Below are positions 24,328 to 33,190 of a stretch of DNA of 64,000 nt, piece by piece. How positions within the stretch are numbered: the first letter of the stretch is position 1; the number at the start of each line of letters is the position of its first letter. The notes below the pieces were generated by a model. It was not told the DNA's origin. It was given only the letters and a program-made list of their open reading frames with translations, and did no database searches. Source of the stretch: Paenibacillus sp. Soil750. GTDB taxonomy: Bacteria > Bacillota > Bacilli > Paenibacillales > NBRC-103111. The translations under genes and the position numbers were made by a program. The DNA lies in assembly GCF_001428045.1 (NCBI RefSeq), contig NZ_LMSD01000041.1, positions 127,847 to 191,846 on the forward strand, written 5' to 3'.

Positions 24328-26442
24328 TTGAACAAAAGTGTTTCAAAAGTAACGAGTTACGTTTTATTGTTTGCTTTAGCGCTATCTATTATCGCAAGCG
24401 GAGTGGCCAGTAAGGCTGTACATGCTATCGGAGTTTCGATCACGGGCAGTGGAGGATGGAATGAGACAGCCTATGTAGAATGGACACCTGTAAGCAATGC
24501 TCAAGGGTATAATGTCTATGTTAAACCTTCAAGTGCATCCGATTCACAATATAAACAAATTGATACGGAATTAATCCGACAATACCCTTCCAATTGGAGA
24601 GCTGATGCTGTAGGGCTTGCAGCTGGAAGTTATGTAATGAAAGTTGAAGCAGTACTATCAGATGGTTCAAAAGAAAGTACGGTTACAAATACGCTATCCG
24701 TAACGGCACATGACAGATCTGGGTTTGCTTTTGCAAATCAATCAACATTCGGCACAGGTTCAGGTGCTTATAATGAAGATGGTACACTTCCGAGTGGTGC
24801 GCAAGTTATTTATATAACATCTGCGACTGCACAAACCGTATCTCTTGATGTGAAGATTAATAGCGCAGGTGATAAACAAACGGCTGTTGGTTTAGGTGCA
24901 ATTCTGGCACTAAGACAAAAAGGCTACGATCAAACACCACTTGCAATCAGATTCATTGGAAAAGTGACAGATGCCAACATGGGTTCATCCATTAACAGCG
25001 GTGGATTTCTTCAAGTAAAAGGAGCTTCAGCATATACACGAATGAATACGACAATTGAAGGTATCGGAAACGATGCAACTATCTATGGATGGGGACTTCT
25101 ACTTAGAAATGTCGGTAATGTAGAAGTAAGAAACCTAGGTATTTTGTTATTCCAAGATGATGCCGTTTCAATGGATACAGCAAATGTTAATATTTGGGTG
25201 CATAATAATGATATTACATATGGAAAAGCAGGCGGGGATGCTGACCAAGCCAAAGGTGATGGTTCAACTGACCTTAAAGGCGCATCGACGTATACGACAA
25301 TATCGTACAATCACTACTGGGATTCCGGAAAAGCTGCTCTAATCGGTTTGAGTGAATCATCTGAATTCTTTGTAACCTTTCACCATAACTGGTTTGACCA
25401 TTCAGACTCACGTCATCCACGTATAAGAAAAGGAACTATTCATGTTTATAATAACTTCTTTGATGGTGTCTCCAAATATGGAACTGGTATTACAACAGCA
25501 GGTTCGGCATTTGTAGAGTCAAATTATTACAGACATTCTAAAAATCCAATGTTAATTTCCTTACAAGGTACGGATATTGCAGGTGGGTCCGTAGGTACAT
25601 TCTCCGGTGAGAATGGTGGTATGATTAAAGCATACAATAATAGTATCGTAGATCTTGTTGGAGGTCTTATTTATGCAAATTCCAATGCAGGATCAGCTCC
25701 AGCTAATGCAACATCATTTGATGCGTATTTAGCTTCGACTAGAAATGAGACAGTTCCAAGTTCATACAAAGCATTAGTAGGTGGAACAACTTATAATAAC
25801 TTTGATACTACGATCGATACGGGAGTAAATGCAGCTGACATTGATAGCGTAAGCACGGTAGAACAAGTTGTTACGGCAGAAGCTGGACGCCTTGGTAATG
25901 GAGACTTTACATGGACATTTAATGATGCTGTTGATGACACATCTTCTGACCTTAATTCAGCACTTATGTCAAAAATACTGAGTTACACATCTCAACTTGT
26001 ATCTGTAGGTGGTAACTCAACACCACCAACAGGCACACCGGCACCAACGACTACGCCAGCACCAACAGCTACACCAACGACGACACCAGCCCCTACAACT
26101 ACACCAGGTACTTCCATTGTTCATAACTTTACCACAGATGGCAAAACAAGCAGCTTCTTCACGATTGTCGGGAACCTTTCAACAAGTAAGGGAACAGTGG
26201 TATATAATGGGCTAACTCTAACGCAATGTTTAAAAATGGAGAGTTCAACCAATATTGGTTTTACCACAACAACAGCTAAAACATTAACCTTAGTGTTTAA
26301 TCCAGCAAACGGACTCAAGGTTAAAATAGACGGAACAAGTTATGCAATGACGAATGGCATTATAAGTGTAGCACTTGCGCCTGGCGCACATACCATTATC
26401 AAAGAGGATGTTACAAATCTTTATTACATGAAATTAGAATAA
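24328..26442 (+). CDS. Secreted pectate lyase, PL1-type, multidomain
   Basis: 704 residues. A signal peptide (about 1-32, ending at VHAIG) is followed by an FnIII-like region (about 33-130), then the right-handed beta-helix catalytic domain (about 135-555). Marks include NVNIWVHNNDITYG, KGDGSTDLKGASTYTTISYN and DHSDSRHPRIRKGTIHVYNN, which contains the conserved Arg region of PL1. A Thr/Pro linker (about 565-592) leads to a ~105-residue C-terminal beta domain that may bind carbohydrate. The enzyme cleaves de-esterified pectin by beta-elimination, Ca2+-dependent in this family. Start TTG 24328 follows GGGAGG (24315-24320). A cre-consensus site lies upstream. Confidence 0.93.
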   Translation: MNKSVSKVTSYVLLFALALSIIASGVASKAVHAIGVSITGSGGWNETAYVEWTPVSNAQGYNVYVKPSSASDSQYKQIDTELIRQYPSNWRADAVGLAAGSYVMKVEAVLSDGSKESTVTNTLSVTAHDRSGFAFANQSTFGTGSGAYNEDGTLPSGAQVIYITSATAQTVSLDVKINSAGDKQTAVGLGAILALRQKGYDQTPLAIRFIGKVTDANMGSSINSGGFLQVKGASAYTRMNTTIEGIGNDATIYGWGLLLRNVGNVEVRNLGILLFQDDAVSMDTANVNIWVHNNDITYGKAGGDADQAKGDGSTDLKGASTYTTISYNHYWDSGKAALIGLSESSEFFVTFHHNWFDHSDSRHPRIRKGTIHVYNNFFDGVSKYGTGITTAGSAFVESNYYRHSKNPMLISLQGTDIAGGSVGTFSGENGGMIKAYNNSIVDLVGGLIYANSNAGSAPANATSFDAYLASTRNETVPSSYKALVGGTTYNNFDTTIDTGVNAADIDSVSTVEQVVTAEAGRLGNGDFTWTFNDAVDDTSSDLNSALMSKILSYTSQLVSVGGNSTPPTGTPAPTTTPAPTATPTTTPAPTTTPGTSIVHNFTTDGKTSSFFTIVGNLSTSKGTVVYNGLTLTQCLKMESSTNIGFTTTTAKTLTLVFNPANGLKVKIDGTSYAMTNGIISVALAPGAHTIIKEDVTNLYYMKLE

Positions 26443-26457
26443 TTAGCTAATAAGACT

Positions 26458-26503
26458 GCCAACAGTATTGCGATTCTCGCATATTGTTGGTATTTCTTTT
26501 TTG
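26458..26503 (+). terminator. Rho-independent terminator
   Basis: A long interrupted stem from GCCAACA (26458) to TGTTGGT (ending about 26491), with an inner GCGA/TCGC pairing, then ATTTCTTTTTT. Confidence 0.75.
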
Positions 26504-26537
26504 CCTAAACAAATAGCGGGTCGAAAAATGGGATAAC

Positions 26538-26566
26538 TTTACAATAAGAGCATTGTCTTCTATAAT
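26538..26566 (+). promoter_or_regulatory. SigA-type promoter
   Basis: TTTACA (26538-26543), a 17-base spacer and a perfect TATAAT (26561-26566) lie 36 bases before the nucleotidyltransferase start. It may drive the short genes 26602-27439. Confidence 0.7.
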
Positions 26567-26601
26567 ATAGGAATATACGTTCTTATTGGGGGCTTTTTAA
26601 A

Positions 26602-27168
26602 TTGGTAAAAAGTAAAGAGGATATTATTGCTCTTATACGTGCGGATGAATGGATGATGGACATCCTCAAGGCTGCTCGGTCCTTACAGCTCCCTGATTGG
26701 TGGGTTTGTGCGGGCTTTGTTCGTTCAAAAATCTGGGATACCCTTCATGAATATGAAGAACGAACGCCACTCTCCGATATAGATGTCATCTATTTTGATG
26801 CTTCAAACGTAAATGAGGATATTGAAAAACGATTGGAAGAACAGTTACTACAAATCATGCCCAACTTACCTTGGTCCGTAAAAAATCAGGCAAGAATGCA
26901 TGTGCTCAATGACAATCCTCCCTATTCGTCTTCTACAGATGCCATGTCCAAGTTCCCTGAGACAGCAACTGCTTTGGGGCTGAGGCTAGACGATCAGGAT
27001 CATGTACAGTTAGCTGCCCCATGTGGAATTGATGATGTACTTCAAATTATTATTCGGCCGACCCCCTATTTCTTAGAGAATAAGCACCTTGCGGCTATAT
27101 ATGATAAACGAATCGTACAAAAGAATTTTAAAGGCAAGTGGAATAAGGTGACTGTGATTCGCCTGTGA
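26602..27168 (+). CDS. Nucleotidyltransferase-like protein (NTP_transf_6 type)
   Basis: 188 residues. WWVCAGFVRSKIWDTLHEYE (about 33-52) and PLSDIDVIYFDAS (about 56-68) match the glycine-rich opening and the acidic metal pair of the small nucleotidyltransferase family PF06042 (YqjA/yiaA-like proteins of unknown substrate). A WSVKNQARMH segment near residue 93 is also typical. Start TTG 26602 follows TGGGGGC. The biological role of this family is not established. Confidence 0.8.
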   Translation: MVKSKEDIIALIRADEWMMDILKAARSLQLPDWWVCAGFVRSKIWDTLHEYEERTPLSDIDVIYFDASNVNEDIEKRLEEQLLQIMPNLPWSVKNQARMHVLNDNPPYSSSTDAMSKFPETATALGLRLDDQDHVQLAAPCGIDDVLQIIIRPTPYFLENKHLAAIYDKRIVQKNFKGKWNKVTVIRL

Positions 27169-27187
27169 TTCGCGATTAGGAGTGTGA

Positions 27188-27439
27188 TTGATACTGAGGA
27201 AAGTAATTAAAACACTAGGAATTTTATTTAGTTTACTAACAGTTATTCTTGCAATATCTATTTTTATTGATAAAGGCTTTCAGCAAATTAAACTTTCATT
27301 GATGGCAGTTGCGATGTGTTGCTCATTGATATTTAACGGGGGAGCTTCGTATTTGATAAAAGATGATTTGAGAGGATTGCTTTCTCTAGGATTTGGTGTT
27401 TTAACTTTATGTTTTGTGATAATGACATTTCCTTTTTAA
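27188..27439 (+). CDS. Small membrane protein, three segments
   Basis: 83 residues with about three hydrophobic segments (near residues 9-27, 36-50 and 62-82). Start TTG 27188 with TTAGGAG just before. It follows the nucleotidyltransferase by 19 bases and is probably co-transcribed. Family unrecognised; it resembles many YczI-like tiny integral proteins, but no function can be assigned. Confidence 0.65.
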   Translation: MILRKVIKTLGILFSLLTVILAISIFIDKGFQQIKLSLMAVAMCCSLIFNGGASYLIKDDLRGLLSLGFGVLTLCFVIMTFPF

Positions 27440-27478
27440 AAAAGGTGCAGATTTGTGCCTTGAAGGAGGCGATTTTTT

Positions 27479-27982
27479 ATGCTCTATATCTTTAGCGGGT
27501 TGCCAGGCACCGGGAAGTCCACGTTATCAGCAGCTTTGGCCGGCAAGATACGGGCCACATATCTCCGGGTAGACGTTGTGGAGCAGGCTATGCGGGATGC
27601 CGGGACCTGGATTAACGGACCTGCAGGTTACATCGTGTGTTACGAGATTGCTTCGCATAATCTCCGGTTAGGCCTTGACGTGATAGCGGACACAGTCAAT
27701 CCCATTCATGAAACTCGCCAGTCCTGGCGCGACGTTGCGCAGTCTCTCGGAATTCCGTTTGTGGAAATCGAAGTGGTCTGCTCGGATGAACGGGAACATA
27801 GGCGTCGAATCACTACGCGTTTAACCGATATTCCCGGTTTTGCTTTACCTACGTGGGATGAGGTCAAGACCCGACAGTATGATGTTTGGGACCGAGATCA
27901 CATTATTATCGACACTGCTCATCAAACTGTGGCCGAAAGCCTTTTGACGTTATATGAAAAGTTGGATCAAGAAATTAAATAG
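27479..27982 (+). CDS. P-loop kinase-like ATPase
   Basis: 167 residues. The Walker A motif GLPGTGKST is at residues 7-15, followed by an ATYLRVDVVEQAMR segment like small-molecule kinases. A later basic stretch (EHRRRITTRLTD) resembles the lid region. This is the AAA_33/chloramphenicol-phosphotransferase/gluconate-kinase style. It is cytosolic and phosphorylates an unidentified small molecule. The ribosome site AAGGAGGC is ideal. GC content looks higher than in the neighbours (see CGGGTAGACG), so transfer is possible but not shown. Confidence 0.75.
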   Translation: MLYIFSGLPGTGKSTLSAALAGKIRATYLRVDVVEQAMRDAGTWINGPAGYIVCYEIASHNLRLGLDVIADTVNPIHETRQSWRDVAQSLGIPFVEIEVVCSDEREHRRRITTRLTDIPGFALPTWDEVKTRQYDVWDRDHIIIDTAHQTVAESLLTLYEKLDQEIK

Positions 27983-28089
27983 GAAAAAGTGGTGCGTAAT
28001 ATGAATCTGGGTGTAGGATTTGACTATGGAATGGGCAATTCGTATGCTCCAAATAAGATTGTAAAAAATGAAAAAAGGGGTCGAATGGG

Positions 28090-28485
28090 ATGGCGACAGC
28101 TGGCTGGGCGAACAAAATTACTGAGATTACATTGTTTGTAGAAGATTTGCATCGGTCGAAGGCATTTTACCAAGAGACGTTCAAACTTGCGATCATATAT
28201 GAAGACGAAAACTGCACGGTGTTCGATTATGGCAATACAAGTATCAATCTGTTAAATAAATCGAATGCCCGCGAGTTGATTGAGCCGGCACAGGTTGGTG
28301 GCAACGGAGATGGCGCGCGGTTTCAGTTTACGATCCAAGTTCCAGACGTTGACCAGGTATGTGATGAGCTGAAAGTCTGTGGCGTTAAGTTATTGAATGG
28401 ACCGATAACGCGCCCTTGGGGGCGGCGGACGGCTTGTTTTGCCGATCCGGATGGGCATGTGTGGGAGATAGCGCAAGTGCTGTGA
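28090..28485 (+). CDS. VOC (glyoxalase/bleomycin-resistance fold) protein
   Basis: 131 residues forming one VOC domain with two beta-alpha-beta-beta-beta units. Typical parts are EITLFVEDLHRSKAFYQETF (about 12-31) and the end ACFADPDGHVWEIAQVL, with a metal-site Glu. Members bind divalent metal and act as lyases, dioxygenases or drug binders; the substrate here is unknown. GGGGTCG precedes the start, an imperfect ribosome site. A tiny overlapping ORF (28002-28142) in another frame is ignored. Confidence 0.85.
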   Translation: MATAGWANKITEITLFVEDLHRSKAFYQETFKLAIIYEDENCTVFDYGNTSINLLNKSNARELIEPAQVGGNGDGARFQFTIQVPDVDQVCDELKVCGVKLLNGPITRPWGRRTACFADPDGHVWEIAQVL

Positions 28486-28551
28486 TGAATTGGGAGAATA
28501 TCTTATGAATGCATGAAATTGTGAAATCTTCGCATCCAAAGGAGCATTTCT

Positions 28552-29463
28552 ATGAACATATCAGATCTTCAGAAGCACTTACCATTCCTGCAAAATGTGA
28601 CCGAAATTACACGGATTACGAAAGGGTTCTCCTTTGATAGTAAGTACTTTTTATATGAAAATAGCGAAACGCCTCAATATGTATTACGAACGGCCCCTCT
28701 GAAGCAAAAGCAAAAGAAGGAATCAGAATTTGAAGTTGTTAAGAACGTATTTGATCGTGGGATAAAAACATCGAAACCCATTCAGTTCGGTGCCATCGAA
28801 TCGATTGATATTTGCTATATGCTGCTGAGTTATGTGGAAGGGGAGGATGCCTTTGATATTTTACCTTCCTTATCGGATGACGAACAATACCAAATTGGCT
28901 TACAAGCTGGACGAGAGCTGCGTATCATGCATGACATACCTGCTCCCCACTCCGAAGACTGGTATGAGAACAGATTCTCCAAACATATTCGCCAATATGA
29001 GAGCTATCGCAAATGCGGCATTAAGCTTGCCGAAGAGGATGCAATCCTTTCTTTTATTAATCAAAATGCGAATTACATGCACAATCGCCCTAATCGCTTC
29101 CAGCATGATGATTTTCATACGAGCAATCTACTCATTCTTAATCGGAGCTACGCGGGGGTCATTGATTTTAACCGATTCGACTGGGGAGACCCTTACCATG
29201 ATTTTTTGAAAATCGCCTACTTTAGCCGCGAGGTTAGTATCCCGTTCTGCAGGGGGCAAGTACTAGGTTACTTCGATGGCACTATTCCGGAGGAGTTCTG
29301 GCGATTGTATGCACTGTACACCGCTATGATTATTTTTGGGACAATTACTTGGACGCTGCAGGTGATTCCAGAGCAACTTGAATCCATGTTGGGTAGAATT
29401 CGGGTTGTGTTGGATGATCATCAAAACTTTGAGAAGTGTATTCCGAATTGGTTTAATGCATGA
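28552..29463 (+). CDS. Aminoglycoside phosphotransferase (APH)-family kinase
   Basis: 303 residues with the APH fold. The catalytic loop FQHDDFHTSNLLI (about 184-196) has the His-x-Asp-x4-Asn pattern, and GVIDFNRFDWGDPYHDF (about 203-219) has the metal-binding Asp. The N-terminal nucleotide-binding lobe includes QYVLRTAPLKQKQKK. APH-fold proteins phosphorylate antibiotics, homoserine, choline and other small molecules, so resistance cannot be claimed. The ribosome site AAAGGAGC is well placed. It stands with a VOC and a P-loop kinase in a row of small enzymes. Confidence 0.85.
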   Translation: MNISDLQKHLPFLQNVTEITRITKGFSFDSKYFLYENSETPQYVLRTAPLKQKQKKESEFEVVKNVFDRGIKTSKPIQFGAIESIDICYMLLSYVEGEDAFDILPSLSDDEQYQIGLQAGRELRIMHDIPAPHSEDWYENRFSKHIRQYESYRKCGIKLAEEDAILSFINQNANYMHNRPNRFQHDDFHTSNLLILNRSYAGVIDFNRFDWGDPYHDFLKIAYFSREVSIPFCRGQVLGYFDGTIPEEFWRLYALYTAMIIFGTITWTLQVIPEQLESMLGRIRVVLDDHQNFEKCIPNWFNA

Positions 29464-29563
29464 GTTAGGACATAGCAACAGTTAGCTCCTGTTAATTGGC
29501 ATATACAAGCTTATCTTACATACAATGGAGATGTACAAGATATTGCTTGACTATGGGGGAGCT

Positions 29564-30610
29564 ATGAAGTCCAAAACGCTCATGATTTTACAAATTGCTG
29601 CAACGTATATGGGGACTGTGGTGGGGGCGGGATTTGCCTCGGGGCAGTCCATTATGCATTTCTTCACAATCTACGGAGCCTATGGCGGAGTTGGCATATT
29701 GATTGCAACGGCTTTTTTTATATGGATTGGGACGAAAATGATGGTCCTCTCGCATCGACTTAAGGCGTCTTCCTATCAGGAGTTAAACGATTATTTATTT
29801 GGGGATATTTTTGGGAAAGTCGCGAATTCGTTGACGTTTATTATCCTGTTCGGCGTGACCGCTGTGATGATGTCGGGCACTGGCTCTATTTTCGAAGAGC
29901 AGCTGAGACTGCCCTATCAATTTGGGGTCATCATTAGTATGTTGCTATGCTACTTGGTCATGAGCAAAGAAATGCATGGGATTCTAGCAATTAATTCTCT
30001 TGTTATGCCGTTGATGCTTTTTTTCATGGTGCTTGTAATTATCCGAGTTGTTGGGATAGATGGGATTGGGGAAGCGACGAATTGGCAAGAACTACAAACA
30101 AGCACCCATTTGAAATGGATCCTGAGTCCACTTACATATGTCGCCTTAAATTTTGCCTTTGCTCAAGCGGTCTTGGTGCCGTTAGGTAGTGAGGTGCAGG
30201 ATGAGAGCATACTGAAGTGGGGGGGCCTGTGGGGTGGCATAGGGCTTGGTGTCATGCTATTGATCAGTCATTTTGCGATACATTCGCGGATGCCGGAGAT
30301 TTTGAATTTTGAAATTCCGATGGCTGAAATTATACGAGGTTTTGGACGGTTATTCCATGTGCTATTCATCCTAGTTATTTACGGGGAAATTGTAACAACG
30401 TTAATTGGGAATGTGTTCGGAATTACCCGGCATATTAGGCGCATATATCCGCTGCCACGAAATTGGGTAGTTCTGGCTATTTTGCTGACCTGTTTATTGA
30501 TCAGTCAGGTTGGTTTTACTTCACTTCTTACATATCTTTACCCTCTCTTCGGGTATATGGGGATGATCCTTCTTATTTTTCTAATAGTAAGACCTATGCC
30601 TAGTAAATAA
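29564..30610 (+). CDS. YkvI-family membrane transporter-like protein
   Basis: 348 residues with ten or so membrane segments, opening MKSKTLMILQIAATYMGTVV and then GAGFASGQSIMHFFTIYG, the signature of the YkvI family (LeuT-like fold). The substrate is unknown, possibly an amino acid. ATG 29564 matches the usual family start; a longer frame from 29525 adds 13 residues but lacks a ribosome site. GGGGGA lies close (29554-29559), which is tighter than usual spacing. It follows the APH gene by about 100 bases. Confidence 0.8.
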   Translation: MKSKTLMILQIAATYMGTVVGAGFASGQSIMHFFTIYGAYGGVGILIATAFFIWIGTKMMVLSHRLKASSYQELNDYLFGDIFGKVANSLTFIILFGVTAVMMSGTGSIFEEQLRLPYQFGVIISMLLCYLVMSKEMHGILAINSLVMPLMLFFMVLVIIRVVGIDGIGEATNWQELQTSTHLKWILSPLTYVALNFAFAQAVLVPLGSEVQDESILKWGGLWGGIGLGVMLLISHFAIHSRMPEILNFEIPMAEIIRGFGRLFHVLFILVIYGEIVTTLIGNVFGITRHIRRIYPLPRNWVVLAILLTCLLISQVGFTSLLTYLYPLFGYMGMILLIFLIVRPMPSK

Positions 30611-30639
30611 TTAACATCATAGATGAAGGAGCTTTCCTA

Positions 30640-31167
30640 ATGTTAGTTCAAAACATAGCTAATTTGGAGATCCGCCGTTTAGGGCATACGGATGTTCCAG
30701 CAATTCGAGAGCTTATGGTAGATGTTGTGTCTCGTCTGGCTTCACAAGAACTTTTTGCCATGGACGATGAACAGTACTTGAACGCTCATATAGAAGAAAA
30801 AGGTGAAATCTACGGCGCTTTTCAAAATGGGAAGCTAGTTGCTTACTCCGCTCTGGCGTTTCCTGGTTGGAGTGAAAGCAATCTAGGCAGGGAGTTTGGG
30901 GTGCCTGAGTCAGATCTAACATACGTAGCGATTCTCGATGCAACGATCGTTCATGAAACCGTTCGTGGCTTGGGGTTGCAACGCTACTTCCATGAATTAC
31001 GTGAAAGGCGAGCACGGGACAACGGCTACCGATACTTATATTCAACAGTTCATCCCGACAATCTGGTGAGCAAACATAATTTAGAAGCTGCAGGGTTCGT
31101 CCTTCAATTCACGCGGCCCATGTACAATGGTAAGCCAAGGCACTGTTATGCCAAATGCTTGCTGTAA
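30640..31167 (+). CDS. GNAT-family N-acetyltransferase
   Basis: 175 residues. The acetyl-CoA loop is VRGLGLQRYFHELRERRARD (about 107-126), after the YVAILDATIV strand, with YSTVHPDNLVSKHNLEAAGF (about 132-151) following, the usual GNAT end. It acetylates an unidentified amine. The ribosome site GAAGGAGC is correct for ATG 30640. It follows the YkvI-like gene by 29 bases. Confidence 0.88.
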   Translation: MLVQNIANLEIRRLGHTDVPAIRELMVDVVSRLASQELFAMDDEQYLNAHIEEKGEIYGAFQNGKLVAYSALAFPGWSESNLGREFGVPESDLTYVAILDATIVHETVRGLGLQRYFHELRERRARDNGYRYLYSTVHPDNLVSKHNLEAAGFVLQFTRPMYNGKPRHCYAKCLL

Positions 31168-31248
31168 AGAGAAAATTTTTTCTTCTATGTATAAATAGCA
31201 TACATTCGGGAAATACTAACTTTTATTGCGTGAAAAAAGAAATTAGAA

Positions 31249-31262
31249 GTAAACCTGTTTAC
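31249..31262 (+). promoter_or_regulatory. LacI-like inverted repeat in a 331-base gap
   Basis: GTAAACCTGTTTAC is an inverted repeat of two 6-base arms (GTAAAC/GTTTAC) around CT. It lies 237 bases before the next gene, so a regulatory role is uncertain. Apart from this and the terminator at 31368, the 31168-31498 gap shows nothing. Confidence 0.25.
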
Positions 31263-31367
31263 CGGATAATGTTCGAATTATAAATGTATCCATATTGGAA
31301 TGAAAATTGTTGAAGTATTGCCTGCAATATGTTTAATTTCTCGTTTCGGATAAACGCAAGAATGAAG

Positions 31368-31397
31368 AAGCTGTGATCATAGATCCAGCTTTTTTTG
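31368..31397 (+). terminator. Rho-independent terminator
   Basis: AAGCTGTGAT (31368-31377) pairs with ATCCAGCTT (31383-31391) with one bulge, then a T run. Confidence 0.65.
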
Positions 31398-31498
31398 TGC
31401 TTTTCACGGACTGAATGAGTAGAATCAGACGAAACCTTTTGATATATGTTAAAATAAGGAAAAAGTTGGAGTGGAACAACGTCAATCGGAGGTGTACA

Positions 31499-32038
31499 AT
31501 GATTTACTTGGAAACAGCGAGATTACGATTACGTGACTGGGTAGAAACCGATCTCGAACCATTTCGTCAGCTGAATGCGGATGAAGAGGTGATGACGTAT
31601 TTTCCTAAAACTTTATCGAAAGACGAAACAGATACGTTCTATAGATCCATTTTATCAGAATTTCAAGAATGCGGATTTGGGTTATATGCGGTGGAAGTAA
31701 AAGAAAACCAAGAGTTTATCGGGTTTATTGGATTTCACAGGGCCACCTGGGAGTCTGATTTCACCCCATGTATCGAGATTGGTTGGCGGTTGAAAAAAGA
31801 AGCATGGGGAAAAGGCTATGCGACAGAAGGGGCGGAGGCCTGTTTACACTATGGTTTTAAGGAATTGGGCTTTCGTGACGTGTACAGTTGGACAGCCGAG
31901 ATTAATAAGCCTTCGAGCCATGTGATGAACAAGATCGGCATGCAGTTTATTACAATGTTCAACCATCCGAAGGTGGAGTTGGATAGTCCTTTGTGTAGAC
32001 ATGTTTTGTTTCATATAAGTCAAAAGGGAAGGAGTTGA
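31499..32038 (+). CDS. GNAT acetyltransferase, RimJ/RimL-like
   Basis: 179 residues. It opens MIYLETARLRLRDWVETDLE, the standard RimJ/RimL-type start, then GFIGFHRATW, the acetyl-CoA segment WRLKKEAWGKGYATEGAEAC (about 98-117) and VYSWTAEINKPSSHVMNKIG. The target may be a protein N-terminus or a small amine. ATG 31499 is set by CGGAGGTG just upstream; the frame extending back to 31415 is rejected. It is followed at 8 bases by the Rieske gene. Confidence 0.9.
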   Translation: MIYLETARLRLRDWVETDLEPFRQLNADEEVMTYFPKTLSKDETDTFYRSILSEFQECGFGLYAVEVKENQEFIGFIGFHRATWESDFTPCIEIGWRLKKEAWGKGYATEGAEACLHYGFKELGFRDVYSWTAEINKPSSHVMNKIGMQFITMFNHPKVELDSPLCRHVLFHISQKGRS

Positions 32039-32045
32039 CCTTCGT

Positions 32046-32582
32046 ATGACTGCCCAATTACCGCGAAAGATCACAAGAAGAGCCTTTTTGAGCACCTCAA
32101 GCAAAGTTGTAATAGGCGTGTCTGGCGTGTTACTTGGGGATACAGCTTTGTTTTATTACGGAGCGGTTCATGGGAAAAAGCTGGATGATCCAGCCGCACG
32201 GGAGATTCCGTCTAGTTTCGTAAAGGTTGGCGCAGTAGAGCAGCTGCACGCCATGACTGGCTACGAGAAGGTTTTTTATACCGCTACGATCGAGGATGCC
32301 TGGGTAAAGACGCCTAAGCAGGGTTTCGTCTATGTGACCAAAGATGAGCGCGGCTCACTTGTCATCCTTTCACCGGCATGTACACACCTAGGGTGTTCGG
32401 TGGAGCCAGCGACAGAAGCGCAACGTAATCGGAAAAAGGAGCTTTTCTTCTGGTGCCCCTGTCACGGCGCCGAATTCGATATCGTGGGGGCGTCAGTCGG
32501 TATGGCGCTGCCTGGATTAGAAAGGTATAAACCACTTCTAATTGAAGGTGATGTGTATGTGGATATTTCGACCCCAGAATAG
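32046..32582 (+). CDS. Rieske 2Fe-2S protein, Tat-type N-terminus
   Basis: 178 residues. The N-terminus KITRRAFLSTSSKVVIGVSG carries a twin-arginine motif and a hydrophobic helix, so export by Tat with a membrane anchor is likely. The cluster-binding motifs are CTHLGC and CPCHGAEF (about 116-145), followed by the usual Gly/Leu-Pro segment (MALPGLERYKP). This resembles QcrA-like Rieske proteins, but no cytochrome b gene is near, so it is a stand-alone electron carrier or part of an oxygenase-like pathway. The ribosome site GGAAGGAG overlaps the previous stop. Confidence 0.88.
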   Translation: MTAQLPRKITRRAFLSTSSKVVIGVSGVLLGDTALFYYGAVHGKKLDDPAAREIPSSFVKVGAVEQLHAMTGYEKVFYTATIEDAWVKTPKQGFVYVTKDERGSLVILSPACTHLGCSVEPATEAQRNRKKELFFWCPCHGAEFDIVGASVGMALPGLERYKPLLIEGDVYVDISTPE

Positions 32583-32592
32583 GTATAAAAAT

Positions 32593-32624
32593 AGGAGCTA
32601 GGTGCAAACGCACCAGCTCCTTTT
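32593..32624 (+). terminator. Rho-independent terminator
   Basis: AGGAGCTAGGTGC pairs with GCACCAGCTCCT except one A/A position, then TTTT. It closes the GNAT-Rieske pair. Confidence 0.8.
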
Positions 32625-32658
32625 CCACTTCCAAAACAGCCTCTTTCAGTATGACCGC

Positions 32659-33102
32659 TTATGCATTTCTTCTCGCCCAATACTGTTTCCATTGAAAATA
32701 GATGAAGCACCCGAAGCAAAATCCGCTTAAAGCCAGCACGACAGCAATAGTTAACATACTTAGTGTGATGTACGCGAGCGTCGTCACATTTAAAAGCAAA
32801 GCCGTAATGGTAACGATGAGAAATAGGATAGCCAACAAGTTGTTGAAACGCAGTAATTCGCGGCTTTCTGTTCGTGTACTAACCGGAAAAAGTGGAGAGA
32901 ACAGCCGGACAAATATATTGTATTTCACGCCATAGGTACGACTAATCAGCTGAACAATTAACGGAAGGACGAGAATCCATAGCTGCTGACTGAGAACGCT
33001 GACCAAGATACTTAACAGAATTCCTAGTTGATTACCCCGCACGCGATGCAAGGGAACCTCGTCTATACAATCGTAGTCGCCACGCCAAAATTGAGTTCTC
33101 AT
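32659..33102 (-). CDS. DUF4395-like membrane protein
   Basis: 147 residues with about four membrane segments. HRVRGNQLGILLSILVSVL near the N-terminus and the later ESRELLRFNNLLAILFLIV are typical of DUF4395 membrane proteins. Function unknown. ATG 33102 is chosen because GGAGGAGG lies six bases upstream; two earlier in-frame ATGs would sit on or before the ribosome site. It converges on the Rieske gene and is divergent from nothing nearby. Confidence 0.65.
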   Translation of the reverse strand: MRTQFWRGDYDCIDEVPLHRVRGNQLGILLSILVSVLSQQLWILVLPLIVQLISRTYGVKYNIFVRLFSPLFPVSTRTESRELLRFNNLLAILFLIVTITALLLNVTTLAYITLSMLTIAVVLALSGFCFGCFIYFQWKQYWARRNA

Positions 33103-33190
33103 CGTCATCCTCCTCCATTCACAATGAATAGATATTATCATCATTATACATTAATTCATAGTATTCTGATAGGAATAAACGAAAATTATT

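Noticed and set aside
28002-28142. Short open frame before and into the VOC gene
   Set aside because: No good ribosome site, overlaps the VOC gene in another frame and the sequence has no protein-like pattern.
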